Source of the DNA: Verrucomicrobiaceae bacterium
Lineage (GTDB): Bacteria > Verrucomicrobiota > Verrucomicrobiia > Verrucomicrobiales > DEV007
Length of the DNA stretch: 64,000 bases
Reading direction: 5' to 3'
Assembly: GCA_004211885.1 (NCBI GenBank)
Contig: SHBV01000008.1
Coordinates: forward strand, 1-64,000
In this document: in pieces, positions 26,910 through 36,017 of the stretch
Numbering within the stretch: the first letter of the stretch is position 1
Layout of the letters: every line of letters starts with the position of its first letter
The notes under the pieces: model-generated
The model's database searches: none
What the model saw: only the letters and a program-made list of their open reading frames with translations
Told to the model about the DNA's origin: nothing
Translations under genes and position numbers: made by a program

Positions 26910-27046
26910 AAATTTGTAGGATATAAGACTTTTCTGCAAGTAATAGCTAAGTTATATCAAATATTTTGTGGGAATTATTGATAATTCGATCTGGTAATGA
27001 GGATGTATTTGCAGAAGAATTAAATGATTCTAAACTGAAAATAATA

Positions 27047-27940
27047 ATGAATTCGATAATTAGAAAATTTATAGCCTTAGCTTTATTGACTTTATGTGCT
27101 GATTCTTTTTCACAGGAGAAATTGCCATATGCGGTTCAGAAATTGATTAAGGATTACGAGGCTTATGAAAAGGATATTAATGAAAAAGCTTCAGAATTAA
27201 TTAATAAGAAGCGTCTTGCGACGATTAAGACCTTAGAATTGGAATCGTCGAAGCTGACAAGGGCTGGAAATGACACTCTAGCGCGTGCAGTTTTGGAGCT
27301 GGCATCGGCAATGACTGAAGGGAAGCAATTAAGTGTTTCAAAAAGCAATGAAGCTGCGGGAAATTCTAGATGGAATCCTTTATTCAAGCCGGAATCTCTT
27401 CCTAATTCATGGATCATTCCTGAAGACCCCGATGGCGGTTGGGATTATACAGAGGGTGTGTTGTTGATGAAGTCAGTGTTTGAGGATTCAGTTGTGCTTC
27501 ATGAAGCGCCTGAAGGAGACCTTGTTGTAAGGCTTAAATTGAAGATAGAAGACAATGACAATAAAGACACTGAGAATGAGAGGAAGACTGCTAGTGTTGG
27601 ATTTATCAATTCGAAAGAGAGCCTTGTTTTGGCCAGCGTGAATCTATCAGGAACCGTTAACGGTTATACAAATGTTACTCCAGACACGGATTTGGGTAAT
27701 GAGAAGAGTGGCCTTAGAGAGGGTAAATTTACTGAAGTTCAGATCGCATGGGTCGCTACTTACTTTCTGGTATTTGTTAAGGATAAAATGTTAATTAGAT
27801 CTGATGTAGGAATTCCTAGGGGCACTGCCAAAATATCTTTATTAGCAGATAACAGCAATGCCTCATTTAGTGATGTCGAATATTTAAAACCGACACTAGA
27901 TGATTTGAAGCAAATGGCTGCGGGAAAGCCTCTCGATTAG
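27047..27940 (+). CDS. Secreted protein, coiled segment plus beta-rich (LamG/DUF1080-like) domain
   Basis: A protein of about 297 residues. The start is ATG 27047, because it begins a clean signal peptide (NSIIRKFIALALLTLCADSFS); the open frame extends to TTG 26966. Residues about 25-95 form a charged helical segment (LIKDYEAYEKDINEK, KKRLATIKTLELES) of a kind common in PVC secreted proteins. Residues from about 110 resemble a concanavalin-like/3-keto-disaccharide hydrolase fold (RWNPLFKPESLPNSW, VVRLKLKI, REGKFTEVQIAWVATYF, AKISLLADNS). No catalytic residues can be named. It is divergent from the PSD1-DUF1501 pair and may share its regulation. The function is unknown. Confidence 0.7.
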   Translation: MNSIIRKFIALALLTLCADSFSQEKLPYAVQKLIKDYEAYEKDINEKASELINKKRLATIKTLELESSKLTRAGNDTLARAVLELASAMTEGKQLSVSKSNEAAGNSRWNPLFKPESLPNSWIIPEDPDGGWDYTEGVLLMKSVFEDSVVLHEAPEGDLVVRLKLKIEDNDNKDTENERKTASVGFINSKESLVLASVNLSGTVNGYTNVTPDTDLGNEKSGLREGKFTEVQIAWVATYFLVFVKDKMLIRSDVGIPRGTAKISLLADNSNASFSDVEYLKPTLDDLKQMAAGKPLD

Positions 27941-27960
27941 GTTTAGATTTTGATTAAAAG

Positions 27961-28740
27961 CTAGGCGCTACTTGGCATCGCTCTAACGGCACCAACAGAA
28001 ATGCCACCATCAACGAGTATGGTTTGGCCAGTGACGTAGGCGCTAGCGTCCGAGGACAGGAACAAACACGTTCCGTCAAGATCATTTGGTTTGCCTATTC
28101 TTCCTAGTGGGATTTTTTCTTCGATATAATCGACCCAGTCCTTATCTTCAAAAAGTTTGGCATTTTGCTCTGTCTTAAACCAGCCAGGGGCCAAACAATT
28201 TACTGTGACGCCCTTGTCACCCCAATCATGTGCGAGACTCATGGTCATTTGCTTGATTCCTCCGCGGCTAGCCCCGTAAGGAGCTAGACCCGCGTATCCG
28301 GCGACGCAGGTCACAGATCCGATGTTAACGATTCTGCCGTAATTTCTTTCCGTCATTCCTTTTGCAATGGCCTGGGCCAGAAAGAAAGCACCTTTGAGAT
28401 TTGTATCGACAACTGTGTTCCAATCTTCCCAGGAAACTTCAAGAGCCGGTTTTCTAATGTTACAGCCAGCATTGTTAATTAGAATATCGATTTCGCCGAG
28501 TTCTTGCTCGGCTCTGGTTGCTGCGGACTGTATGCTTTCCAGATCCAGAACATCCATTTCTAGAGGTACACATTTTGAACCATTGGATTCAAGTTCTTCA
28601 CGGGTTCCTTCTAGAGAGGATAACGTTCTGCTTGTAATTGCAACATCAGCGCCGGCCATTGCTAGTGCATTTGCAAATTGACGGCCTAGTCCTCGACTAG
28701 CGCCACTCACAAATGCTTTTTTACCTTCGATACTAAACAT
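27961..28740 (-). CDS. SDR-family oxidoreductase (gluconate 5-dehydrogenase-like)
   Basis: A 259-residue NAD(P)-dependent short-chain dehydrogenase. Cofactor motif SGASRGLGRQ lies at residues 12-21, NNAG at 89-92, catalytic S142 and Y155, then CLAPGWFKTEQN, and a DGTCLFLSSDASAYVTGQTILVDGG-type end. The catalytic lysine of YxxxK is replaced by R159 (YGASR). I recall related PVC proteins with the same substitution, so this may be a subfamily trait. Sequence style is closest to sugar-acid 5-dehydrogenases. It lies 27 bp after the zinc alcohol dehydrogenase gene on the same strand, suggesting a two-gene sugar-oxidation operon. Confidence 0.85.
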   Translation of the reverse strand: MFSIEGKKAFVSGASRGLGRQFANALAMAGADVAITSRTLSSLEGTREELESNGSKCVPLEMDVLDLESIQSAATRAEQELGEIDILINNAGCNIRKPALEVSWEDWNTVVDTNLKGAFFLAQAIAKGMTERNYGRIVNIGSVTCVAGYAGLAPYGASRGGIKQMTMSLAHDWGDKGVTVNCLAPGWFKTEQNAKLFEDKDWVDYIEEKIPLGRIGKPNDLDGTCLFLSSDASAYVTGQTILVDGGISVGAVRAMPSSA

Positions 28741-28767
28741 TTTAATGATAATAGGTTGGTTAATGAT

Positions 28768-29808
28768 TTAATTTATTTCAGAGTCAGGTCTAAGAATGAC
28801 TTTGAGCATGTCTTCCTTACCATCATAGAGGCGCTTAAACCATTCTGACCCTTCAGAGAGTGGAGCAATGGTGGTGATCATGTTCCTTACCTTGATGGAG
28901 CCATTTGCAATTAATTCAAGGGACTCCGAGTATTCACATTCCGAAGCACATGATCCGTAAATGGTAATTTCGCGTGTGACTACTGATTGGAGGGGAAACT
29001 CTGTCATGCTATGTAAGTTTCCAATGACGCCAATGCTTCCACCCTTACGAACACTTTCAATGGCAAGGTTAAGGGTAGGGGACATTCCCACTACTTCCAT
29101 GGCTATGTCGGCACCGTCCCCTGTCAGTGCATTTATTTCTTTTAAAGCATTTTCATCGCTGATGATTCCATGGTCAGCTCCAACACTAATTGCAGTTTTG
29201 ATTTTTTCTGGATCAAGGTCTACGGCAATGATCTTAGAGGCGCCTTTGATTCTTAGGGCCTGAATCACTAGTAATCCAATCATTCCTGAACCTATGACCA
29301 CGGCAGTGTCACCGTCCTTGACTGGGGTCCGGTTTACTCCGTGAAGAGCAACGGACACTGGCTCAACAAATGCGGCCTCTTCGAAGGGCAAATTATCCGG
29401 GATCTTATAAAGAATTCTTTCTGGTACGGATACGTATTCTGCAAATGCGCCGTGCTGGCGATATTCTCCAGGCGAAACTCCTAGTACTTTTCGATTCTCG
29501 CAAAGGTTCACTTTGCCTTCATTGCAATATTTGCATGAGCCACAGTAAATTGTTGAATCGAATGTGACTCTGTCTCCTATGTTCCAGTCGGTCACCTCTG
29601 AACCTATAGAAGAAATGGTCCCGGCAGCTTCATGCCCCATTATGATGGGAGGAATTCTTCGACCCGTGGTTCCGTCCATTCCGTGAATGTCGCTGCCGCA
29701 AATTCCGCATGCATTGACTCGAATAAGCACATCATTGTTTCCATATTCAGGGTCCGGGGCGTCACCGTAACTTAGTTGATTGTAGGCTTCTAGTGTCAGT
29801 GCTTTCAT
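28768..29808 (-). CDS. Zinc-dependent alcohol dehydrogenase (sorbitol/threonine dehydrogenase-like)
   Basis: A 346-residue medium-chain dehydrogenase. The catalytic zinc site is CGICGSDIHG with GHEAAG, the structural zinc site is CGSCKYCNEGKVNLC, and the Rossmann motif is VIGSGMIGLLVIQALR. The start is ATG 29808 (MKALTLEAYNQLSYGD); the open frame extends a further 51 codons to 29961 with no family similarity and would run into the divergent sulfatase gene. Likely substrates are polyols or threonine-like alcohols, but the sequence does not decide. Together with the SDR downstream it could carry out consecutive oxidations of a sugar derivative. Confidence 0.9.
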   Translation of the reverse strand: MKALTLEAYNQLSYGDAPDPEYGNNDVLIRVNACGICGSDIHGMDGTTGRRIPPIIMGHEAAGTISSIGSEVTDWNIGDRVTFDSTIYCGSCKYCNEGKVNLCENRKVLGVSPGEYRQHGAFAEYVSVPERILYKIPDNLPFEEAAFVEPVSVALHGVNRTPVKDGDTAVVIGSGMIGLLVIQALRIKGASKIIAVDLDPEKIKTAISVGADHGIISDENALKEINALTGDGADIAMEVVGMSPTLNLAIESVRKGGSIGVIGNLHSMTEFPLQSVVTREITIYGSCASECEYSESLELIANGSIKVRNMITTIAPLSEGSEWFKRLYDGKEDMLKVILRPDSEIN

Positions 29809-29906
29809 GAGAAATATAAATTTATAATCAACAAGTTGAGTAATAGCTATGCAAATATATTGATTTTGCAATAGGGGGATTATTTGAACTAGACTTACAT
29901 TTAAAT

Positions 29907-31304
29907 ATGGAAAAACGTTTATTTCTTCTTGGTATTTTTTGTTTTCTAATTCCTTTCTCATTTATATGGGCAAAAGAAAATAGACCGAATGTTATTTTAG
30001 TCTTTTGTGATGATTTAGGTTATGCAGACATTGGTCCATTTGGTTCAAAAACACACGCGACACCAGTACTTGATCAAATGGCCAAAGAAGGGATGTGCCT
30101 TACTGACTTCTATTCTACATGTCCCGTGTGCACTCCTTCTCGCGCGAGTCTAATGACCGGTTGTTATCCTCGGAGAGTTAATATGCATGTAGATGAAAAG
30201 AACTTATGTGTTCTTTTTCCTGCCGCACGCAAGGGTCTAAATCCTAATGAAATAACGATAGCCGAAATTCTCAAAAAAGAAGGATACCGAACAATGTGCA
30301 TTGGGAAGTGGCACCTCGGAGACCATCCTGATTTTATGCCAACAAACCAAGGCTTTGATTCCTATTTTGGTATTCCATACAGCAATGATATGAATCGCAA
30401 GCAGGTGCCATTACCTTTAGTTCGCGACCTGACAGTAATTAGAGACAGTGTACAACGTGATGATACGATCACCGAGCAGTACACGAAGGAAGCCGTTAAG
30501 TTCATAAAAGATTCTAGTGATGAGCCATTCTTTCTCTATCTCCCGCATACGGCTGTACATTTGCCTTTGGTGCCAGGAAAAAAGTTTAAAAATAGTAGTA
30601 AGGCTGGAGCTTACGGTGACTGGGTGCAGGAAATTGATTGGTCGATGGGGGAACTTTTGAAGGCGGTGAAATCTGAAGGAATTGATGGAAATACTCTAAT
30701 CTTATTCACTTCTGACAATGGATCCGCCAGGGAAAAGCAGGGAAGTAATTTGCCGTTGAGAGGCCGCAAGGGGCGTACTGATGAAGGAGGCATGCGAGTC
30801 CCATGTGTAGTTCGCTGGCCTGGCAAAATACCTCCTGGAACAAAAAGCAATCTAATTACCAGTACATTAGACTTACTTCCCACATTTACTGCTATTAGTG
30901 GGGGTAAAATGCCCAATGATCGAACCATTGATGGAGTCAATATCTGGCCAATTTTGAGTGGTAAGGAAAAATCAAATGTCCGTGATGTTTTCTTCTACTA
31001 CCAGATGGATCAATTGCAAGCCGTTCGCTCAGGCAATTGGAAACTTTTTGTCGAAATGGAATCAAAGAAGCGTAACTGGGGCAAACCAGAGGGAAGAAAA
31101 GAACTTGCCCTTTATAACCTGGCTGAAGATATCCATGAAGACAAAAATGTTGCCGCGGACAATCCAAAGGTAGTTAAAAGTTTACAAAACTTGGCCAATG
31201 AGGCACGCAAAGATCTTGGAGACTTAGGGATTCAAGGTAAGGGACAGCGCAAAGCGGGATGGGTTGAAAAAGCATCTCCCCGAATCCTTAACCGTAATGA
31301 GTAA
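29907..31304 (+). CDS. Secreted C-type sulfatase
   Basis: A 465-residue sulfatase hydrolysing sulfate esters, probably of a glycan. It has a signal peptide (residues about 1-22), metal-binding D35-D36 in FCDDLGYADIG, and the formylglycine motif C75-T-P-S-R79, in which C75 would be oxidised. GKWHLGDHPDFMP and the late LFTSDNGSAREKQGSN match the arylsulfatase active site. It needs a maturation enzyme (FGE or anSME), which is not in this window. Divergent from the zinc dehydrogenase gene and near PSD1/DUF1501, it fits the sulfated-polysaccharide catabolism typical of this phylum. The exact substrate is unknown. Confidence 0.93.
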   Translation: MEKRLFLLGIFCFLIPFSFIWAKENRPNVILVFCDDLGYADIGPFGSKTHATPVLDQMAKEGMCLTDFYSTCPVCTPSRASLMTGCYPRRVNMHVDEKNLCVLFPAARKGLNPNEITIAEILKKEGYRTMCIGKWHLGDHPDFMPTNQGFDSYFGIPYSNDMNRKQVPLPLVRDLTVIRDSVQRDDTITEQYTKEAVKFIKDSSDEPFFLYLPHTAVHLPLVPGKKFKNSSKAGAYGDWVQEIDWSMGELLKAVKSEGIDGNTLILFTSDNGSAREKQGSNLPLRGRKGRTDEGGMRVPCVVRWPGKIPPGTKSNLITSTLDLLPTFTAISGGKMPNDRTIDGVNIWPILSGKEKSNVRDVFFYYQMDQLQAVRSGNWKLFVEMESKKRNWGKPEGRKELALYNLAEDIHEDKNVAADNPKVVKSLQNLANEARKDLGDLGIQGKGQRKAGWVEKASPRILNRNE

Positions 31305-31447
31305 TGTCCCTAAAAAAACGAATCAAGTCTATCACTAACCGAATTCAAGATACGACCATTTGGTATTAGCAATTCTATTAAAGTTCAACTCGTAGTAGAG
31401 GTGAATTCTCTCGATTTTTGTTTGTGCTTATGGCAATGATATAGACT

Positions 31448-32479
31448 ATGGCTTCAAATTATATACCTGATCCTCAACGATATGATGGACGAATGTATTA
31501 CAGGCGATGTGGTCAGTGGGGACTTAAATTGCCAGCCATTACGCTCGGGTTTTGGCATACTTTTGGAGGTGATAATGTCACTGAATTGCAGCGAGAAATT
31601 GTTTATACAGCATTCGATCAAGGGATCACCCACTTTGATCTTGCTAACAATTACGGGCCACCTTATGGGACAGCAGAAGTAAATGCCGGTAGGATATTAA
31701 AAAATCTTCCCCGCCATGAAATTGTTGTTTCGAGTAAGGCGGGGTATGATATGTGGCCAGGTCCTTATGGAGAGTGGGGCTCACGTAAGTATCTTTTAAA
31801 TAGCTTAAACCAATCCCTAGAACGGCTAGACATGGAATATGTTGACCTTTTTTATAGCCATCGCTTTGATCCTGATACACCGATGGAAGAAACGCTGGGG
31901 GCTCTCAATTCAGCAGTCGAACAAGGCAAGGCTCTGTACGCTGGTATTAGTAGCTACAGTTCGGACCAGACCATTAAAGCTGTCAGCATATGTAAAGAAA
32001 ATGGCTGGGCGCCAATCATTATACACCAACCAAACTATTCAATGTTCAATCGTTGGATCGAAACAAGTTTACTTGATACTGCTGAAAATAACGGAATAGG
32101 AATCATTGCCTTTTGTCCACTCTATCAAGGACTATTGACAGACAAGTATTTGAATGGAATTCCAGAGTCTTCTAGAGCAGCAAATACACAAGGATTGATT
32201 AGGGAAGAAGAATTGAATGAGTCAATTATTGGTTGTTTGCGTAAATTGAATGTTGTAGCAAATGAACGTGGCCAATCATTAGCGCAGATGGCTCTGTCTT
32301 GGGTACTTCGTGATGGACGGGTCACGTCTGCTTTGATTGGGGCTAGCTCACCGAAGCAAATAATTGAAAATTGCAAAAGTGTTCATGCTTGCGAGTTTTC
32401 ACCTGAAGAAATAGAAAAAATTGATAATCTATTATCTAAGATCAAAATGCCGCCGTCTTTATGGGCAGGAGAGGCTTAG
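31448..32479 (+). CDS. Aldo/keto reductase (L-glyceraldehyde 3-phosphate reductase type)
   Basis: A 343-residue NADPH-dependent aldo/keto reductase. Features are FDLANNYGPPYGTAE (catalytic Asp and Tyr), VVSSKAGYDMWPGPYGEWGSRKYLL (catalytic Lys and the extended loop of the YghZ group), DLFYSHRFDPDTP with the active His, and a C-terminal ALSWVLRDGRVTSALIGAS NADP-binding stretch. YghZ-type enzymes reduce L-glyceraldehyde 3-phosphate and related aldehydes. It begins 143 bp after the sulfatase and may be co-regulated. Its TAG is shared with the convergent ileS stop in a 4-bp TTAG overlap. Confidence 0.92.
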   Translation: MASNYIPDPQRYDGRMYYRRCGQWGLKLPAITLGFWHTFGGDNVTELQREIVYTAFDQGITHFDLANNYGPPYGTAEVNAGRILKNLPRHEIVVSSKAGYDMWPGPYGEWGSRKYLLNSLNQSLERLDMEYVDLFYSHRFDPDTPMEETLGALNSAVEQGKALYAGISSYSSDQTIKAVSICKENGWAPIIIHQPNYSMFNRWIETSLLDTAENNGIGIIAFCPLYQGLLTDKYLNGIPESSRAANTQGLIREEELNESIIGCLRKLNVVANERGQSLAQMALSWVLRDGRVTSALIGASSPKQIIENCKSVHACEFSPEEIEKIDNLLSKIKMPPSLWAGEA

Positions 32480-35238
32480 TTAATTGCTTTTTCACAGCGA
32501 GGGCATAAATGATGTTCATGTTGGCTTTCTAATAGTCGCCAGCATCTGGGACACTTAGGGTGTTCAGATTTTGTCGTTGTTGCTTTGGGCCCTTTATTAT
32601 CCTTATGGATGGTAAGTGAGCTGACCATGAAAAATTCATTAACATCTTTAGAGCTGCCTAGTAATTCTTCTGGTGTGGAACTGTTTTCTGGTAACGAAAG
32701 TTCAACAGAAGCCTCGTAATTGGATCTGATTATCTTTTCTTGTCTTAATGGCTCAATTGATTGCTGTATTAAGTTCCTGTAATTTAACAATTGATCGACT
32801 CTTTGAATGGCATTTCCCGGTACATGCTCTGGGTCAGGATCGGGGAACAAAGCACAATGAATGTCGCCTGGTGAATGGCCAGCATGTTCCCAAGCTTCGT
32901 CGGCTGTGTAGCAAAGTATTGGGGCTAGCAAATGACACAGGTCATTGAAAACTTTAGACATGCATGTTTGAGTCGAACGTCTCCTTCGAGTGTCAGGAAG
33001 GTCACAATACATTCTGTCTTTAGTTATATCGATATAAATACTGCTTAAGTCGTTGGTGCAGAAGTTATTGATAGAGTTATAAGCTTTTCTGAATTGAAAT
33101 GTTTCGTACCCTTGGGTGCAGTCAAGAATTACCTGATGAAGCCGCTCAAGAATCCACTGATCGATGAGTGACATTTGATCATAAGGGACCGCGTCTTTTT
33201 TATCATCGAAATCATGAAGATTCCCCAAAAGAATTCGCAGCGTATTACGAATTCTTCTGTACGTATCAGAAGTTTGTTTGAATAGGCCTTCTCCGAAAGG
33301 AACTTCAGTCTCCCAGTCAACACTTGCTACCCATAGGCGAAGAATGTCAGCTCCAAATTTGGAAACGAAATGATCCGCTTCCATAGGTTTGACCTTTTTC
33401 TTTTTCTTTGTGTCTTTTGAATTTGCTTGATCTGATTTAGAAACTTTCTTTCCAGTGTCCTGATCGACAACGAAACCATGAGTGAGAACAGATTTATATG
33501 GTGCAGTTCCCCTTGTGACCATACTAATCATTAAGGAACTCTGGAACCAGCCCCTGTGCTGATCCGTTGCTTCAAGGTAAAGGTCCGCGGGGCAGCTAAG
33601 TTCCGGGTGACGATCACAAACAGCTAAGTGGCTAGAGCCAGAATCGATCCATACATCTAGTGTGTCTTTGCAGCGTGACGTTCCTTCAGGAAGATTTATT
33701 TTATCAGCCCACCAACTATCATCTTGCTCGAACCATAGGTTGGAGCCTTCTTTTTCAAGAATTTCGGCAACTTTACGAGCAAGATTACCATCAATTATAG
33801 GGCTCCCATCAATTTGATAAAAAACGGGTAAAGGAACTCCCCACGTTCTCTGGCGTGAGATGCACCAGTCAGGCCTTGACTCGACTGTGCCGTAGATTCT
33901 GTTCCTATTCTTATTTGGCAGCCATTCTACAGTGTCAATTTCATCAAGGGACTCTTTACGGAATGCATCAATGGCAATAAAAAATTGAGGCACGGCACGG
34001 AAAATAATTGGTGTTTTAGACCTCCAGCAATGGGGATAGGAATGTTCATATTCTTCTTGGCCAAGTAGGGCTTTTTCAGAATCAAGTATTTCTATAATAG
34101 ATTCGTTGGATTTGAGTACATGTTTTCCAACAAGTTCAGGTATTCCTACTTCTTCAGTGTAATTTCCGAGGTCATCGACAGGAGACAAGATATTCAAGCC
34201 TGCTGCTTTCCCAGCTAGGTAGTCATCACCACCGTGACCAGGTGCAATGTGAACAGCGCCTGTTCCAGTTTCAGTTGTGACGAAGCTTGCAAATATTACT
34301 GGTGAGTCTCTAGATATGAAAGGATGTTGGGTAATTGTATCTGAAAATTGGCTACCCTTTATCTCAGTGTACTTTTCTTCGAGTGTAAAATTTGTAGCCG
34401 AGGAGAATTTTTCGACTAGCTCTTTTGCAATGACTAAACGCTCCGTTAGTCCATTTTCATTTTTGAATTTGCCATCAATATAAGTTAATTGTTCATGAAG
34501 AGCGATTGCCATGTTTGCAGGTAGAGTCCATGGAGTAGTGGTCCAAATGACTAGTGATGACTCGCCTGCAAGGTGTCCGGACTTGATTGGAAACTTGACA
34601 TAAACAGAAGTGTCGGTGACATCCTTGTACTCAACTTCCGCTTCAGCCAGAGCAGTCTGAGCCCCGAAGCTCCATTGGACAGGTTTTTTGCTAGCGTAGA
34701 CTAAGTCCTTATCGATAAATTTTGCGAACGCGCGGATAATGTCAGCCTCGTAAGTAGGATCTAGCGTGAGGTAGGGGTTTTGCCAATCAGCGAGAACACC
34801 CAAGCGACGGAAAGAATTTCGCTGGATATCTATAAAGTTTCGTGCAAACGAATCACATCGACGTCTAATCTCTGCAGGATCGAGCCCCTGAGCTTTTTCA
34901 ACCACTTTGTATTCGATCGGTAGTCCGTGGCAGTCCCAGCCTGGAATATAGGGGGTTTCCATTCCGAACATTGATTTAGATTTAATGACTAAATCTTTGA
35001 GTAGCTTATTGAGAGCCGTTCCCATGTGCACGTCTCCATTTGCAAATGGAGGTCCATCATGAAGGATGTATTTTTCAGATTTATCCTTCTTGCGTGACGT
35101 TTGAATTTTTTCGTATAGACCAATTTCATCCCATCTATCTAGCCTTTGAGGCTCGCTTTCAACAAGACCCGCACGCATTGGAAAATCGGTTTTAGGTAGA
35201 TTTAAGGTATCTTTATAATTTTGTCCCGTGTCGCCCAT
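32476..35238 (-). CDS. ileS: Isoleucine--tRNA ligase
   Basis: A class Ia synthetase of about 920 residues that charges tRNA-Ile and edits valine. It carries a HIGH-type motif (PFANGDVHMGTALNK), GWDCHGLPIE, WTTTPWTLPANMAIALH in the editing domain, and a KMSKS equivalent reading KKVSKS. A lysine-rich insertion (KDTKKKKKVKP) follows that motif. The C-terminal zinc finger is CPRCWRLLES...LCPRC. The start is placed at ATG 35238, just before YKDTLNLPKTDFPMRA where IleS proteins normally begin; the frame stays open to ATG 35286. No T-box is seen. Confidence 0.96.
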   Translation of the reverse strand: MGDTGQNYKDTLNLPKTDFPMRAGLVESEPQRLDRWDEIGLYEKIQTSRKKDKSEKYILHDGPPFANGDVHMGTALNKLLKDLVIKSKSMFGMETPYIPGWDCHGLPIEYKVVEKAQGLDPAEIRRRCDSFARNFIDIQRNSFRRLGVLADWQNPYLTLDPTYEADIIRAFAKFIDKDLVYASKKPVQWSFGAQTALAEAEVEYKDVTDTSVYVKFPIKSGHLAGESSLVIWTTTPWTLPANMAIALHEQLTYIDGKFKNENGLTERLVIAKELVEKFSSATNFTLEEKYTEIKGSQFSDTITQHPFISRDSPVIFASFVTTETGTGAVHIAPGHGGDDYLAGKAAGLNILSPVDDLGNYTEEVGIPELVGKHVLKSNESIIEILDSEKALLGQEEYEHSYPHCWRSKTPIIFRAVPQFFIAIDAFRKESLDEIDTVEWLPNKNRNRIYGTVESRPDWCISRQRTWGVPLPVFYQIDGSPIIDGNLARKVAEILEKEGSNLWFEQDDSWWADKINLPEGTSRCKDTLDVWIDSGSSHLAVCDRHPELSCPADLYLEATDQHRGWFQSSLMISMVTRGTAPYKSVLTHGFVVDQDTGKKVSKSDQANSKDTKKKKKVKPMEADHFVSKFGADILRLWVASVDWETEVPFGEGLFKQTSDTYRRIRNTLRILLGNLHDFDDKKDAVPYDQMSLIDQWILERLHQVILDCTQGYETFQFRKAYNSINNFCTNDLSSIYIDITKDRMYCDLPDTRRRRSTQTCMSKVFNDLCHLLAPILCYTADEAWEHAGHSPGDIHCALFPDPDPEHVPGNAIQRVDQLLNYRNLIQQSIEPLRQEKIIRSNYEASVELSLPENSSTPEELLGSSKDVNEFFMVSSLTIHKDNKGPKATTTKSEHPKCPRCWRLLESQHEHHLCPRCEKAIN

Positions 35239-35368
35239 AACGTTTTGAAGAGCGCGGACATTAGCACCTGCAAATTTATGGGTCAATGGGTTCGAAGCTA
35301 TTTCCCGTTGATAGAATGCGACTGACGGCTTAAGTTTCTTCTATTAAGCAAAAAATTAAGGCTAAAAG

Positions 35369-36004
35369 ATGGATAAACTTACTAAGATCATTTTGGGAAT
35401 AACGGTTACGGTCACTGTTATTGGTGTTGTTTCTATCATGAGTTTAGTGATGAAGCTTTCTGATGAAAAAGAAAAGAATGCTAATTTGGTTGGGCAAATA
35501 AATGATGAAAATACAACTAGGCAAGATGATAGGGTCGGTGCAGTTGAGAAACTGATGGTTCAGCAACAAGCTGAGAATGATAAGCAAATCGCTAAGCTCA
35601 GGGAAGAGATTAAGGTGGCTTCAATCGAATCTGCAAATGAATTGGAGGCAGTTAAAGCAGAAAGAGCTCAATTATCAGAGACGATAGCTGCGACGGTAAG
35701 GAAAAAAAAGGAAGCCGAAGAATTGACTCCTTTACAGAAAAAAATAAGAGAAGCGCCAGCAATCGGCAAAGTTACTGATGTTAAAGAAGGGCTTGGGTTT
35801 GTTGTAATTGATGCAGGCTCTTCTAAGGGCATAGAAAAAGGATCTCGTTTTAATATTAGAAGAGATAAATTTATTGTTGCAGAAGTAGAAATTAATGAAG
35901 TTGTCGATGCTGATAATTCGATTGGAAATATTGATTCAAGTAAAAAACCTCCTGGAATTAGTATTCGAAAAGGGGATGAAGTAATAGGGCACCCTATCTT
36001 TTAA
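35369..36004 (+). CDS. Membrane-anchored coiled-coil protein of unknown function
   Basis: A 211-residue protein. A single N-terminal membrane helix (residues about 7-30, IILGITVTVTVIGVVSIMSLV) is followed by a coiled coil of about 75-80 residues rich in E, K, A and Q. A small beta domain from about residue 133 (IGKVTDVKEGLGFVVIDAG, KGIEKGSRFNIRRD, GDEVIGHPIF) resembles the FlgT-C or S1-like barrels that follow coiled coils in other PVC proteins. The topology suggests a periplasmic or peptidoglycan-facing role. It is divergent from ileS and convergent with the aminotransferase. No enzyme motif is seen, and no function is assigned. Confidence 0.7.
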   Translation: MDKLTKIILGITVTVTVIGVVSIMSLVMKLSDEKEKNANLVGQINDENTTRQDDRVGAVEKLMVQQQAENDKQIAKLREEIKVASIESANELEAVKAERAQLSETIAATVRKKKEAEELTPLQKKIREAPAIGKVTDVKEGLGFVVIDAGSSKGIEKGSRFNIRRDKFIVAEVEINEVVDADNSIGNIDSSKKPPGISIRKGDEVIGHPIF

Positions 36005-36017
36005 TTGATCTTACTAA

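Noticed and set aside
26966..27046. Upstream extension of the secreted coil/beta protein to TTG 26966
   Set aside because: The added 27 residues are hydrophilic and would bury the clear signal peptide that starts at ATG 27047.
29809..29961. N-terminal extension of the zinc dehydrogenase by 51 codons
   Set aside because: It has no family similarity and overlaps the start of the divergent sulfatase; MKALTLEAY at 29808 is the normal beginning.
31408..31430. Weak hairpin AGAG/CTCT followed by TTTTT upstream of the aldo-keto reductase
   Set aside because: The stem has only about 4 pairs, too weak to call an intrinsic terminator.
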